Source of the DNA: Pectinophora gossypiella
Taxonomy: Eukaryota; Arthropoda; Insecta; Lepidoptera; Gelechiidae
Direction of reading: 5' to 3'
Assembly (NCBI RefSeq): GCF_024362695.1
Contig: NC_065429.1
Location: forward strand, 1,203,501 to 1,267,500
Length of the DNA stretch: 64,000 nt
A program made the translations under genes and the position numbers. Shown here one piece after another: positions 1-12,600 of this stretch (position 1 is the first letter of the stretch; each line of letters starts with the position of its first letter). The notes below the pieces were generated by a model. It was not told the DNA's origin and did no database searches. It saw only the letters and a program-made list of their open reading frames with translations.

Positions 1-205
1 GTTTACCTTTAATTGGTTACGCATTTAGAATGACACCTATGTTTGTTGAATAAGCGTAGTAATAATGTTGTAACTGTTGGTAAACCTAATAAAAAAAAAA
101 AAAAGACGCCGTAACCACGACGCTGGTATTATGTGGACCCTGTTGGGTGAGGCACGAACGTCGTGTTCCATAAATATGCGTTAATATTCGTACATAGTTA
201 CCCTT

Positions 206-490
206 GAGGAGCTCGGTGGCGCAGCGGTAAACGCGCTCGGTCTGCGATTGTTGAAGTTAAGCAACTTTCGCAAAGGCCGGTCATAGGATGGGTGACCACA
301 AAAAAAAGTTTCATCTCGAGCTCCTCCGTGCTTCGGAAGGCACGTTAAGCCGTTGGTCCCGGCTGCATTGGCAGTCGTTAATAACCATCAATCCGCACTG
401 GGCCCGCGTGATGGTTTAAGGCCCGATCTCCCTATCCATCCATAGGGAAGGCCCGTGCCCCAGCAGTGGGGACGTTAATGGGCTGATGAT
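206..490 (+). mobile_element. SINE-C (tRNA-like head fused to 5S-like segment), copy 1
   Basis: The head ggtggcgcagcggtaaacgc resembles a tRNA A-box region. It is followed by gaagttaagcaac and ggatgggtgacc, which match conserved internal 5S rRNA sequence, and then the lepidopteran SINE body (gcacgttaagccgttggtcc) and a gggctgatgatga tail. Confidence 0.8.
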
Positions 491-527
491 GAAGTTGTCA
501 AGTAAGACTGTTATGTTATGTTGTCAG

Positions 528-639
528 GTGCTAAGAGCTTCAAACGTCCTCAAGTGGAGATGCTAGCTCGGCGCTGGCAGCACCACTGCTTGGAAGTCAG
601 GGATGCTTCACAAGCGCTGCTGCTTGCTGAGCTGGGCAG
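528..639 (+). CDS. Rbcn-3B: Rbcn-3B exon a (first in window)
   Basis: The acceptor ends tgttgtcag at 527 and the donor is gtgaga at 640. It encodes a segment containing ARRWQHHCLEVRDASQALLL, a strongly conserved WDR7 block. It enters and leaves in phase 2 and completes an arginine with the next exon. A tRNA/5S-type SINE ends about 40 bp upstream. Confidence 0.9.
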
Positions 640-3600
640 GTGAGATACAGCAACTCCGTAGACATGCACACACACACACACAGCCGGGGAAAAGAAGCTG
701 CAAGAAAAACCTCGGCACAGGGCCCTAGACGTTCTTTAAAAAAAAAAACATAAAATATTTTTATACAATTGAGTAATTTACCTGCCTAATATCAGTTCTC
801 AGACAGTTAATCCCATGCATTCATATCTTCTAAATAATCACTAACTTTATAATAACCTTTTTTGTAAAGTTTTTGTTTAACTATAAACCCGACAGAGGGA
901 TTGTGTTCTCTAACATGATGGACTAATGTTATGGGCGATAGGCTGATCCCTTATCACCATAAGGTTCATCATATCCAGCTTAAGACATCGTATCAACAGT
1001 GGCTGCGAGTTGTCTTTGATTACTTGTGGCTCTGCCCGCCCCATTAGGGATAACGGGCGTGAGTTTATGTATGTATGTATGTTTGTTTAACTACTGTCTT
1101 AAAACAGTGAAAAGGCAAATTCTGAATGTCAATGGGAATCTTATTGTAAAAACGTATACATTGATTGAGATACAGGTTTCACCTAGTTCGGCTGCAGAGG
1201 CTTATGAAATATACTTAAAAATGTATATTTAGCCTAGGAATTTTTGTAATGCACTGTGCACCAAGATTTTTGTGGAAATAAACGTTAACAGCCTCCGTGG
1301 TCTATTGGTTAGAGCGTTAGGCTCACGATCTGGAGGTCCGGGTTCGATTCCCGATGGGGACATTGTCGAAATCACTTTGTGAGACAGTCCTTTGTTAGGT
1401 AAGGACTTTTCAGGCTTGAATCACCTGATAGTCCAAAAAAGTAAGATGATTCCGTGCTTCGGAGGGCACGTTAAGCCGTTGGTCCCGGCTATTAGCCGTA
1501 AATACACCTCCACCAACCCGCATTGGAGCAGCGTGGTACGAGTGTGCTCCATACCCCCCCCCGGTTGATTGAGGGGAGGCCTGTGCCCAGCAGTGGGACG
1601 TATATAGGCTGTTTATGTTATGTTATGTATGTATCTCTTCTGTTGTCAGATTGGGCCCGAAGGGTCGCAAGGCGCTGGTGGACAGCTGGGCGCAGTACCT
1701 CCCTCTGTACACCCACACGGAGAGCATCAACCCTCACGGGAAACAGCAGCCCGTGGAGAAGGTCACTGCACAGGTGGGCGCACAGCGGGTTGCCTGGCAG
1801 AAATTGATGTTTAGCAACAAGACTACTTATTTATTTATTTATTTACATTTCACGACTTTACAGTGCAGAGGCGCCAATGCGCCGTGAAACTTTAAATATA
1901 AACAATAATATAATTAAACATATGAAACTAAGGTGTAAACAATATAAAAACATATTTAATTTTCACACATCATTCATCACGCACATTCATCCATTCATTC
2001 TAATTCGGGATGACTGATGAGATTGGAGTGGAGTAGGTAGGTAGGTTTCGTAGAAAAATATAGATCTGCCTACTCCACTCCAATCTCATCAGTCATCCCG
2101 TGATCATGGCACTTGCAACAGTGTCCAAATATCAGGAGTCTGATATCCCTGATTTAAACGCGGTAAGAACCCGTTATTACGTGTTTTAATTATGATAATA
2201 ACCGCGTAAACTTAAAACAAGGCCACTTATTGTGCTTATTTCATCATCATCTTCATAGCGTTATCCCGTTATTTACAGGGTCCACTTAAGGCCTGTTCGC
2301 ACTAGCGATTTGTCCGGCGATTTTTCAGCGAGATCACGGCGAGCACGCCGCAATTTCGACGCGATTATTTTTAGTGGCAAACTACCCACATTTCGCTACC
2401 ATTCCGCAGTCTTTTATTTACTTATGTAACGAGGCTGTATAGCGTTTGAAACAAAAAAAATTAACAGCGATCAAATGCACGGCCCCTCATGCCTTTTCGC
2501 TCACACACTCACTCTCTCTCTCTCTCGCTCTCGCGCCGTTAATGGCAGCGGATTGTTATTCTGTATCTAAATATTTTCTTCATTCTTTCTCTTCGAGATA
2601 ACCCTGTAACATCTGTTTAAAATAAATCATTACCACCATATTAAACTTATTAATTCATTTCGAAATTATGTGAGTAACGAGTGTCACGGTACAATGGAAT
2701 CGGAATTAATTAAAAGAACAACGTGTGATCATTCTATTTCGAACACATCATGAAATGATCAATTCTAAGATCTGGCCACGATATGTACATATTAGTACTC
2801 GTGACCGTACCTTCGTGTATATTGGAACTCCTGTCTTCCAGCAAGAAGAAGAGTTTGAAGAAGAAGAAGAAGAGATAGTGCGCGCTCCCTCTTCGATAGC
2901 GGAGCTGAAACGCAAACAGACGACGGCGGTAGTGCTGTTAGGGGTGATCGGCGCTGAGTTCGGACAGGACATCACTAGCGAAGGTTTTTTTTACACCTTT
3001 TTTTTCTTTTTTTGAGTGACTAGATGGCATTAACTACTTGGCCGGACAAATGGGGAGCGCTGAGGGCTTTCAACTGGCACGAAATTTAAGACACAGACAC
3101 AGTGAGTGCGGTTTGTCGTAGTGAGTTTGGTGCGAGTTCAGATGGTTCCGAACATTCCGATGTCAAATACATAAACAAGCGGCAAAGAAAGAGGGTAGAC
3201 AGATATCTGCCCGTAGAAAATTATGGATCTACCTACTCCACTCCAATCTTATCAGTCGTCCCGTGATCATGGCACTTGCAACAGTGTCGAAATATCGGGA
3301 GTCTCATATCCCCATTTAAACGCGGTAAGAACCCGTTATTATGTGTTTTAATTATGATAATGGCCCCGATTCCTGCAGACACCGCCTAATTTTATTTTAA
3401 GTTATATCCGTCATTTTCATATCCTTCGAAAAGGAAAGGGACGGATGATTCACAGCTCTTAATTTAAGGAAGAATGAGTAAATGAATGAATAACCCGGGC
3501 GAATCAAAAGGTACGTCGCTGGTATGCAATCCGTTTGACGTGCTGTCTACTTAACTGTGTCGGGTTATTGACGGATGTAAAATTTTTAGACGGTCGGTTT

Positions 3601-6600
3601 AGATTTGTGCTTAAAATTGACGTGTGTTCCATAAATTTTATGCTTGTCGATTACCCGTCCCTTTCCTTTTCGGCGGATAAGAAAATGACAGATATAACTT
3701 AAAATAAAATTAGATGGTATTTACAGGAATTAGCACCAATAACCGCGTAAACTTAAAACAATGTATAAAATTTAAGACCTCTTTTTTTATTCTTATTTCA
3801 TCCTCTAGATTCTATTTGAAAGACATACTTAAGCTCACGACTATATCCCAATTGGGGTAGTCAGAGCTACATCCATCGCAAGGTGAACTAACTTAACTAA
3901 GTACCCACACCTCACCGAGCTTTCTGTTAGACCAATGCGATAGGTGAGCCGTATCGCCGTCTATAATGGTCGAGCCAACTGTGTTAGTGAAAACTGCACT
4001 TGAGATAAATTAATAACTCATTGGTGCAAGTCCAGTACCGGGATCCGAACCGGCGCTCTCCGTTTGAGTAACAAGCCGTTGTACAGTCATGAGCAATATA
4101 ATGTACCCACTTTAGGACTCTGTCGCACTAACATATTTGACATTTAAATGAGAGTTACATTTTTTTTTGACGTGACTTATTGTAGATTTGCCGCAGATGG
4201 CATTAACTACTTGGCCGGACAAATGGGAAGCGCTGAAGGCTCTCACCCGGTACAACGTTTAAGACAACAGGCCTGAGGGTGCCCAGTTGGGCGCGAACCT
4301 CGGCACAGGGCGTCGTCTGAGAGGAAAAATATTTGAAAGAATTAATCGACCCTAGTGGGTCGATAGCGATAAGCACTGAATGAGGGAAATCGTCGACCAC
4401 GCCGGCGGGGTCAGTATCGGGGAAATGAGAGTTACAGTTCCATTTGTCAAAAACGTTAATGTGACATGGTACCAAAGTGTATACATATTAATGCTCGTGA
4501 CCTTACCACACATCAAGTATTATACATTCGTTTTTGTTCTAAATGTTTTTTCTATTAACTTAAATTTTCATCAATCTTTTATAATTTTTTACTGAATTAA
4601 AAAAATGCTTTCATGTTTAAGCTAAACTCATTGCCTCTTCGCATATGATTTGCGCTCGCTATAGCTTTCTCTCTCTACAGGCGCTGCGGGCAACAAGAGG
4701 AGAAAGGACGGAGATAGTCGCAAGAGCTCTGTCGTTGAAGGTGGGTTCATCATCATCAATTTAAGAGCCACGCTCTTGTCGGTGCAGCATTTTCCATGCT
4801 ACTTTTTTAGGGCAAAATAGGGCAGTGGTTTCCCTCTTGCCTTCCGCAGTACTCTGTCTTACGCGAGTGGGATGGCGCCCAGAGTAGTCTATTTCAAAGC
4901 CGTACTAGGGCTCCTGTCCTCCGCCTCTGAATAGTACTGACAGTTACTGCTGCCCTCTGTCAGGTTCCAGGTCACAGTCCCTGTGACTTGCCCCTTCCGT
5001 CCTGCATTGCCGTACCGATGGCTCCCATCTTCGCCTCAAAAGGCAAAAAACGCTAAGCAAATAAGGAAAGAAGAAAAAAGGAAGGGATTATGGAAGTTGG
5101 GTTGCTATATACAAAAACATAACATAAATAGCCTATATATGTCCCACTGCTGGGCACAGGCCTCCCCTCAACCAACCAGAGGGGGTATGGAGCATACTCC
5201 ACCACGCTGCTCCACTACGGTTGGTGGGTTGCTGTATTTACTTTTTACTGCTTCATTTGATTATTTTTTGAGCGTATTTTTTTATATCCTAATAAATAAT
5301 CAGTGTTTTCTTTCTTATGTAAGTATTTATTTGTTATGTTGTGTTATATAATCAATAAAAAACAAGTCAAATCAGTTAGGTACTTTTTACAAAACATAAC
5401 ATGAAATTACTGTGGAATTTGTATGAAAAAGACACTGAAAATGTAGGACTAATTATTGTTTTTAATTATTAATATTCATAAATAAGTTATATACTTGTAT
5501 GTTCCTCTAGTTATTAAATAACTTAATAATGTATACCCTCATTGATTTTAAAGATGTGTTGCTGTTGCAGTTTCTTGTCATTTCTTCTCCTCAGCCATAA
5601 CGCCTTGCGAAATGACGTAATTTCAAAAATGTTACATTGACCTCAAAAAGTTTATCCATGATAATGACGTTGAATAAATGATTCTATCTAAGTTAAATAG
5701 AAAAAAAAATCTACCGAAGAAAGAAAAATATAAGGAAAATTCGGTCTCAGACGGGACCTTAACAAAAACAGTTGGACAAGAGCTCTGGGTTCAATTCTCA
5801 ATTATTTATTTCATTCCATGTAGTACAATGGGGTGTTACATAGGCATAGGATCTATAACATGGACCCTGTAGGGCACAGCAACGTTGAAGGGAAGACAGG
5901 AAGTGTGTATTAAAATTAAAACTTATCATTCAAAAATTCGTCTACAGTATAATAGCTCTTTTTAATTAGCATTGTTTTTAGAAGACCAAGAAGGACTTAC
6001 GATGACCAAATTGGAGATGTCCTTAGAAAAGGTTCAATACGATCTACTCTGAACCGGCGTGCGTGTATGAAGCGATTGATGAATGTGGGGGAAGCAAGAG
6101 AAGTGTGTCAGGATCGAAGCAAATGGAATTCTATAGTCTCCGCTTACCCCGGTGGGAAATAGGAGTGAGTTTGTGTATGTATGTATGTGTTATTTTTAGA
6201 TTTTTTATAAATAAATTAGTTCAAGTTCCGTTCGAGTCAGTTTTTTTTTCTCTTTAAGTGTGCCTGAATGAGTGCTATAAAACAATTCCCCCCCCCCCCC
6301 CCCCAGGGTTCACGCTGTCCTCGTCCAACAACCTGGCGCGGCTGACTGCGCTGGCGCTGACGCACCTGCTGCTGTCCCCGCCCTCCCCGCGCTTGCCGCC
6401 GCACACGCCGCTGCGGCGCGCCGCCGTGGACCTGCTGGGCCGCGGGTTCACCGTCTGGGAGCCCTACCTCGACGTCAGCCACGTGCTCTTGGGTTCGTGA
6501 CACTTTCATTGATGAGATCATCTTTTTTTTTACATGACCTATTTTAGATTTGCCGCAAATGGCATTAACTACTTGACAGGAGCCAACACACAACGCAACA

Positions 6601-9600
6601 CACACACACACATCTTTGTGAACACACACACACATCTCTGTGAAGACAGATACATCTCTGTGAAGACCGACACTTCTCTGTGAACACACACACACATCTC
6701 TGTGAACACAGATACATCTCTGTGAAGACAGACACATCTCTGTGAACACACACACATCTATGTGAAGACAGACACATCTTTGTTCCAATGGTTGAGACAA
6801 AGGCCTCCGTAGTCCAGTGGTTGAGCGTTGGGCTCACGATCCGGAGGTCCCGGGTTCCCCAGTCCCCGTGGGACATATCACAAAAACATTTCACAGGTCT
6901 TTCACAGAAATTTCTTTTTCGTAGACACCAGAATTAGGCATAATAAGTGTCTTAATCCAGTGTACGGTCACGAGTAGTAATATGTATACACTTTGAAACC
7001 ATGTCACATAATTTTTTTGACAATTTAAACCGTAAGTCTCATTTTAAATATCAAATATGATAGTGCGACAGGGTTCTAAAGTGGATACATGATATTGCTC
7101 ATACTAGTGCAGTCAAACCTCTCGGTTCACGTGCTCAGGTATACAGGGTGTTAGTGACATTGTAACGAACACTGAGGGGGATGATTCAGACCATGATTCT
7201 GAGTTAATATTAAGTGGAATTTTCGGTCGCAAAATTTATGTATGTTTTGGGGGTTTTTTTAATTATTTTCAATTTTATACTTTTGCGATGGAAATTTCCA
7301 CTTGATATTAACTCGGGATAATGAGCTGAATCACCTCTATCAGTATTTGTTACGATGCCACTTACACCCCGTACAAGTACGTATAGGTACCCATATGAGT
7401 ACGTATGACCAGACCATGATTCTGAGTTGATATCAAGTGGATTTTCCTATCGGAAAATTCATGAAATTTTTAATGTTTTCATTACTTTCAGCTCCATACT
7501 TTTGCGAACTCAGAATCATGATCTGAATCATCCCCCTCAGTATTCGTTACGGTGTCACTAACATAGAAAACGTTCAGCTGCTTGTCTTCCCGAGCATGTC
7601 GTAAAAACCGACAGAGGGATTGTGTCCTCTAACATGATGGACTAATGTTATGGGCGATAGGCTGATCCCTTACCACCATAAGGTTCATCATATCCAGCTT
7701 ACGACATCGTATCAGCAGTGGCTGCAAGTTGTCTTTGATTACTTGTGGCTCTGCCCACCCCATTAGGGATTGGGGGCGTGAATTTGTGCGTGTGTGTGTC
7801 ACAAATACTTTATATATTGTCTTGGTTCTGCCCCCAGGCCTGCTGGAAATGTGCTCGGACGCTGACAAGCTGGTGCCGTCAATGACATACGGGCTGCCGC
7901 TGTCTCCGCAGGCTGACTCCTGCCGCACAGCGAGACATGCGCTCACCCTCATTGCTACTGCCAGGTATGATTCCCGACGACCCGATTACTCTAGCCATAG
8001 AGGCAGCCAATCAGCTCGCGACACCAAACACTTCAGGACCCCGATACCGACCCCGCACGCGTGGTCGACGATTTCCCTCAATCAGCGCTTATCGCTATCC
8101 GATCCACTAGGGTCGATTAATTCTTTCAAATATTTTACCTCTTAGATTTTACACAGATACAATTTATTGGCGTTATCGTACACGCACATTTGTGTTCAAA
8201 GGCAATTCAAGAAAAATTTGATGGTGTCTGCAGGAATTAGCACCGTTGTATGACTAAAGTAAGACCGAGGGGGTGAGGTAAACTTAGCTAAGCCGCTGGT
8301 GGGGGGTGCTGTTCTATATTTAGTATTATTCCTTATAGTATACCTACCTTGTAGTTTACGTATTTGTAGTTCCTTGTAGTTTTGGTGCAATAAAGTGTAT
8401 TTGTATAGTGTGACTAAAGTAAGACCGAGGGGGTGAGGTAAACCTAGCTCAGTCGCTGGTGGGGGATGTAGAGTTGCAGTTCTATACGTAGTATTACTCC
8501 TTATTGGCCCCGATTCCTGCAGACACCGCCTAATTTTATTTTAAGTTATATCCGTCATTTTCATATCCGTCGAAAAGGAAAGGGACGGATGATTCACAGC
8601 TCTTCATTTCAGGAAGAATGAGTAAATGAATGAATAACCCGGGCGAATCAAAAGGTACGTCGCTGGTATGCAATCCGTTTGACGTGCTGTCTACTTAACA
8701 GTGTCGGGTTATTGACGGATGTACAATTTTTAGACGGCTGGTTTAGATCTGTGCTTAAAATTGACGTGTGTTCCATAAATTTTATGCTTGTCGATTACCC
8801 GTCCCTTTCCTTTTCGGCGGATAAGAAAATGACAGATATAACTTAAAATAAAATTAGATGGTATTTACAGGAATTAGCACCGTTGTATGACTAAAGTAAG
8901 ACCGAGGGGGGGTGAACCTAGCTCGGTCGCTGGTGGGGAGCGGGGAGCGGTCGCTGTATGGGTCGTTCTTCTTTTTTATCGACAATAAAAAGACATTTTC
9001 CCAATTAATCGGACTTAACATCTTTAAAATTATAACGGCAATAAATATTTTAAAACATCATATAAAGATCTGTCCGTAAAGGACTATTTAGTGGTTCTCT
9101 TTATCTAGGTAACATACTTTTCTTTGCAGGCGCATTCCAAAAAATATTGTGACAGAGTGGCCCTTTTCATCAGAGACAGCATTTCAATATACCACTCTGT
9201 CACAAAATTTTGTGAAAAACAATGAAGCTACGTTAATAACTAATTGAGGGACCGATTAGTATTTTGCTTGTATTTTGAGTATAATAAGATAACTATATTT
9301 TTGGACAATGGAAACATGAAATAAAATTCTAAAACATAATTTATTAAAAGCAGTACGTAAGACAGATCATTGTCGATAAAAAAGAAGAACGACCCGTATA
9401 CGTAGTGTTATGGGCTGCCCGGTCGCTTAGACAGTGTAATCTGCCCGCAGGCCGGCGGCGTTCATCACGACCATGGCCCGCGAGGTGGCGCGCTGCGCGG
9501 CGCTGGCGGCGGGCGGCGCGGCGGGGGGCGCGGGCGGCGGGGGAGGGGGCGGGCTGCACGCGCTGCAGCGGGGGCGGGCGGAGGTGCTGCGCGGGGTGGA

Positions 9601-12600
9601 GCTGCTCATCGACCGCATGCACAACGAGGTGGCCGAGCTGCTGGTCGAGGTCAGCGCCACTATCTGTAACCCATGGCATAACAACACCAGAAGAGTTCAA
9701 ATGGCCACATCGAAGCAATTCATTTAAGAAAGCAATATTGCAATTTAACAGCCTCCGTGGTCTAGTGGTTAGAGCGTTAGGCTCACGATCTGGAGGTCCG
9801 GGTTCGATTCCCGATGGGGACATTGTCGAAATCACTTTGTGAGACTGTCCTTTGTTTGGTAAGGACTTTTCAGGCTTGAATCACCTGATTGTCCGAAAAA
9901 GTAAGATGATTCCGTGCTTCGGAAGGCACGTTAAGCCGTTGGTCCCGGCTATTAGCCGTAAAAACACCTCCACCAACCCGCATTGGAGCAGCGTGGTGGA
10001 GTATGCTCCATACCCCCTCCGGTTGATTGAGGGGAGGCCTGTGCCCAGCAGTGGGACGTATATAGGCAGTTTATGTGTTTCATGTGCAGGTGATGGACAT
10101 AATCCTGCACTGCGTGGACCAGTCGCACCTGAAGAGCAAGGGGCTGAATGAGGTGTTCCCGGCCATCTGCCGGTACAACCAGGTGTCTCATTGCCCGGCC
10201 ACCAGGAGGATTGCTGGTAAGCTACCATTTTTTTTTTCGTGTGATTACAGGAATTTCGGAAGAGACAAGAAACCGATGTTGCGGGTGTCGGTTTTCGTCT
10301 TCTTATCGTGTCGATGGCAAACTAACTAATGGCCCTGATTCCTGCAGACACCTACTAATTCAGGGATGGGATAATTTTGATAATTCAGGGATTAAGGGAT
10401 GTCTGGGTTTTGACTCTTTGCAGCTGCGTAGATATTTAACCCTGGTCAAATTCGTAGTAAACATTGTACGCTACAAAGTTGTTAACACAGGAGAAGAAAA
10501 TACCTGTAAGAAAGAAAAAACCTGAAAAGAAAAAGATTAAAATTAGTAAAGAACAAAATATACATAGCTAAAGTTATAAAGTATATACTTACCGTCGTCG
10601 CACACGCCGCCGTACCGCGCCTGCGCACTGCAACCCGCGCCCGCGCGCCTCTCCCCGCTAGTTCCCTACGTGGCCAGTTGCCATCCAGTGTCCGTTGAAA
10701 CCATTGTTTGTAATATTAAGAATTGATTATAATCGTGTTGAAGACTTATTTTGGAGTTATTATTGATTTCACCAAGCAGACAACCCAGTAAACAGGAAGG
10801 TACTTAACAAAAGTGAATAGCACTTACTTAGTGCAGCAGCTGGTGCAACTGTTTGTACCGGACACTTACCTGCGCGCTCGGCGTCATGAGTTGCTGGTGC
10901 GGCCTCACGCGCGGACGCAGGCTCACCGCCATTCGCCGGTACTCCGCGCTCTTGACTTGCTGAACTCCGTCCTCGATACGGCGCCAAATTGCGACTTGTT
11001 TGCGAGTACGATTGAGTGTGTGATGCGTGACAGTAGGACAGTATTGTGGACAGTACGTGCTTTTCGTTTAAAAAAACGAGCCGTGCGTATTATCGCGCGT
11101 ATTCGTAGCGATGTGTCTGCGCGTCCTTACTTTATAAAATTTAAAATAATGACGTTTCCGTGCTTACTAATATACCAGACTGCTCTTTATGCGTACAACA
11201 ATAGAGAGTTGTACAGTTGCAGAGGTGACAGACGAGGACACGATGCTCGGCACACGCATATACTCGACAGGGTGCCTCATAGGCTCCGGAGGAGCGCGAA
11301 AACTGTGCATGTCATGGCCCCGGGAGTGTACAACAAACTGCCTGACCATATCACACAAGCAAAGCATTGCACTATATTTGAACTTAAACTGAAAAAATGG
11401 CTTATTGAGCAGGCATTCTATAGTTTTGACGACCTGTAATTGATAATATATTTTAATGTAATTGAATTCCGTAGTAATATTTAATTTCATTGAATTTTGT
11501 AATATCTGTGACGTGTAATTATTATTATCAATAAATGACTATGACTATTTGAACCACTAATGCCTGTTAGTTCTGTTATATAATATGTTTTATTTTATGT
11601 GTTTTATATATTATGTGGAAACTTGTTTGTAACGGTATGGATTTGTTATGTTGCAAATGTAATAAATGAATAAATAAATAAAAAAAATATACTTTAACTT
11701 CGTAAAGCCGAGGTTGTGTAAATGTCTGGTATTAAATGTGTTCCTCTAGTTATAATAACTTGTAATGTATACCCTCATTGGTTTTTAAAAGATGTGTTGC
11801 TGTTGCAGTTTCTTGTCATTTCTTCTCCTCAGCCATAACACCATGCGAAATGACGTAAATTAAACGGACGGGTTCTTACCGTTTTCGGGAGTCTCATGTC
11901 CCTACTTTAAACGCGGTAAGAACCCGTTATTATGTGTTTTAATTATGATAGTAACCGCGTAAACTTAAACAATGTATGTTACATTGACCTTCAACAAGTT
12001 TATCCATGATAATTTCGTTGACTTGTTGGTTGGCTGCCTCTTGTACTCATTCCATTTCTCTTTTGTTTTGTATTTTGTTTTTTCCTGTTTGTGCAATAAA
12101 GTATTTGTTATGTTATGTTGATTAAATGATTCTGATTTCTGATTCTGATTCTAATTCCTGATTCTGATTTCTGATTTTGATTTCTGATTCTGATATCTGA
12201 TTCCGATTTCTGATTCTGATTTCTGATTCCTGATTCTGATTCTGGTTTCCGTGTCCGCAGTGGGCAGCCACACGGGCCAGCTGGCCATGTACGAGCTGCG
12301 CGCCGGTCGCTGCCAGTCGCTGACGGCGCACAGCGGGCCCGTCACCGCGTGCGCCTTCAGCCCCGACGGAAGGTACCTCGTCAGCTACGCCACGGCTGAC
12401 AACCGCCTGTCCTTCTGGCAGAGTACTGCCGGTAAGTCATCATCATCTTCTTCTATCGTGTGGGTTGTGAGCTGAATTACCAACCCCATCAACCCTGGTG
12501 TCAGGGTTACTATAGAGCCGCCAAAGGCCCCTGACATGGCTCGTGTAACGATTTACTTACATTAGTAAGCAGTAACCGGGACCAACGTCTTATCGTGCCT

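Noticed and set aside
6237..6894. Two long minus-strand open frames rich in Cys, Val, Ser and Arg (187 and 109 residues)
   Set aside because: They are translations of the acatctctgtgaacacacac minisatellite and of the antisense of Rbcn-3B exon e.
9344..9842. 163-, 145- and 86-residue frames overlapping Rbcn-3B exon g
   Set aside because: GC-rich shadow frames; the exon frame with WDR7 similarity explains the region.
10148..10525. 125-residue frame overlapping Rbcn-3B exon h
   Set aside because: Wrong frame relative to the WDR7 exon and it runs into intron.
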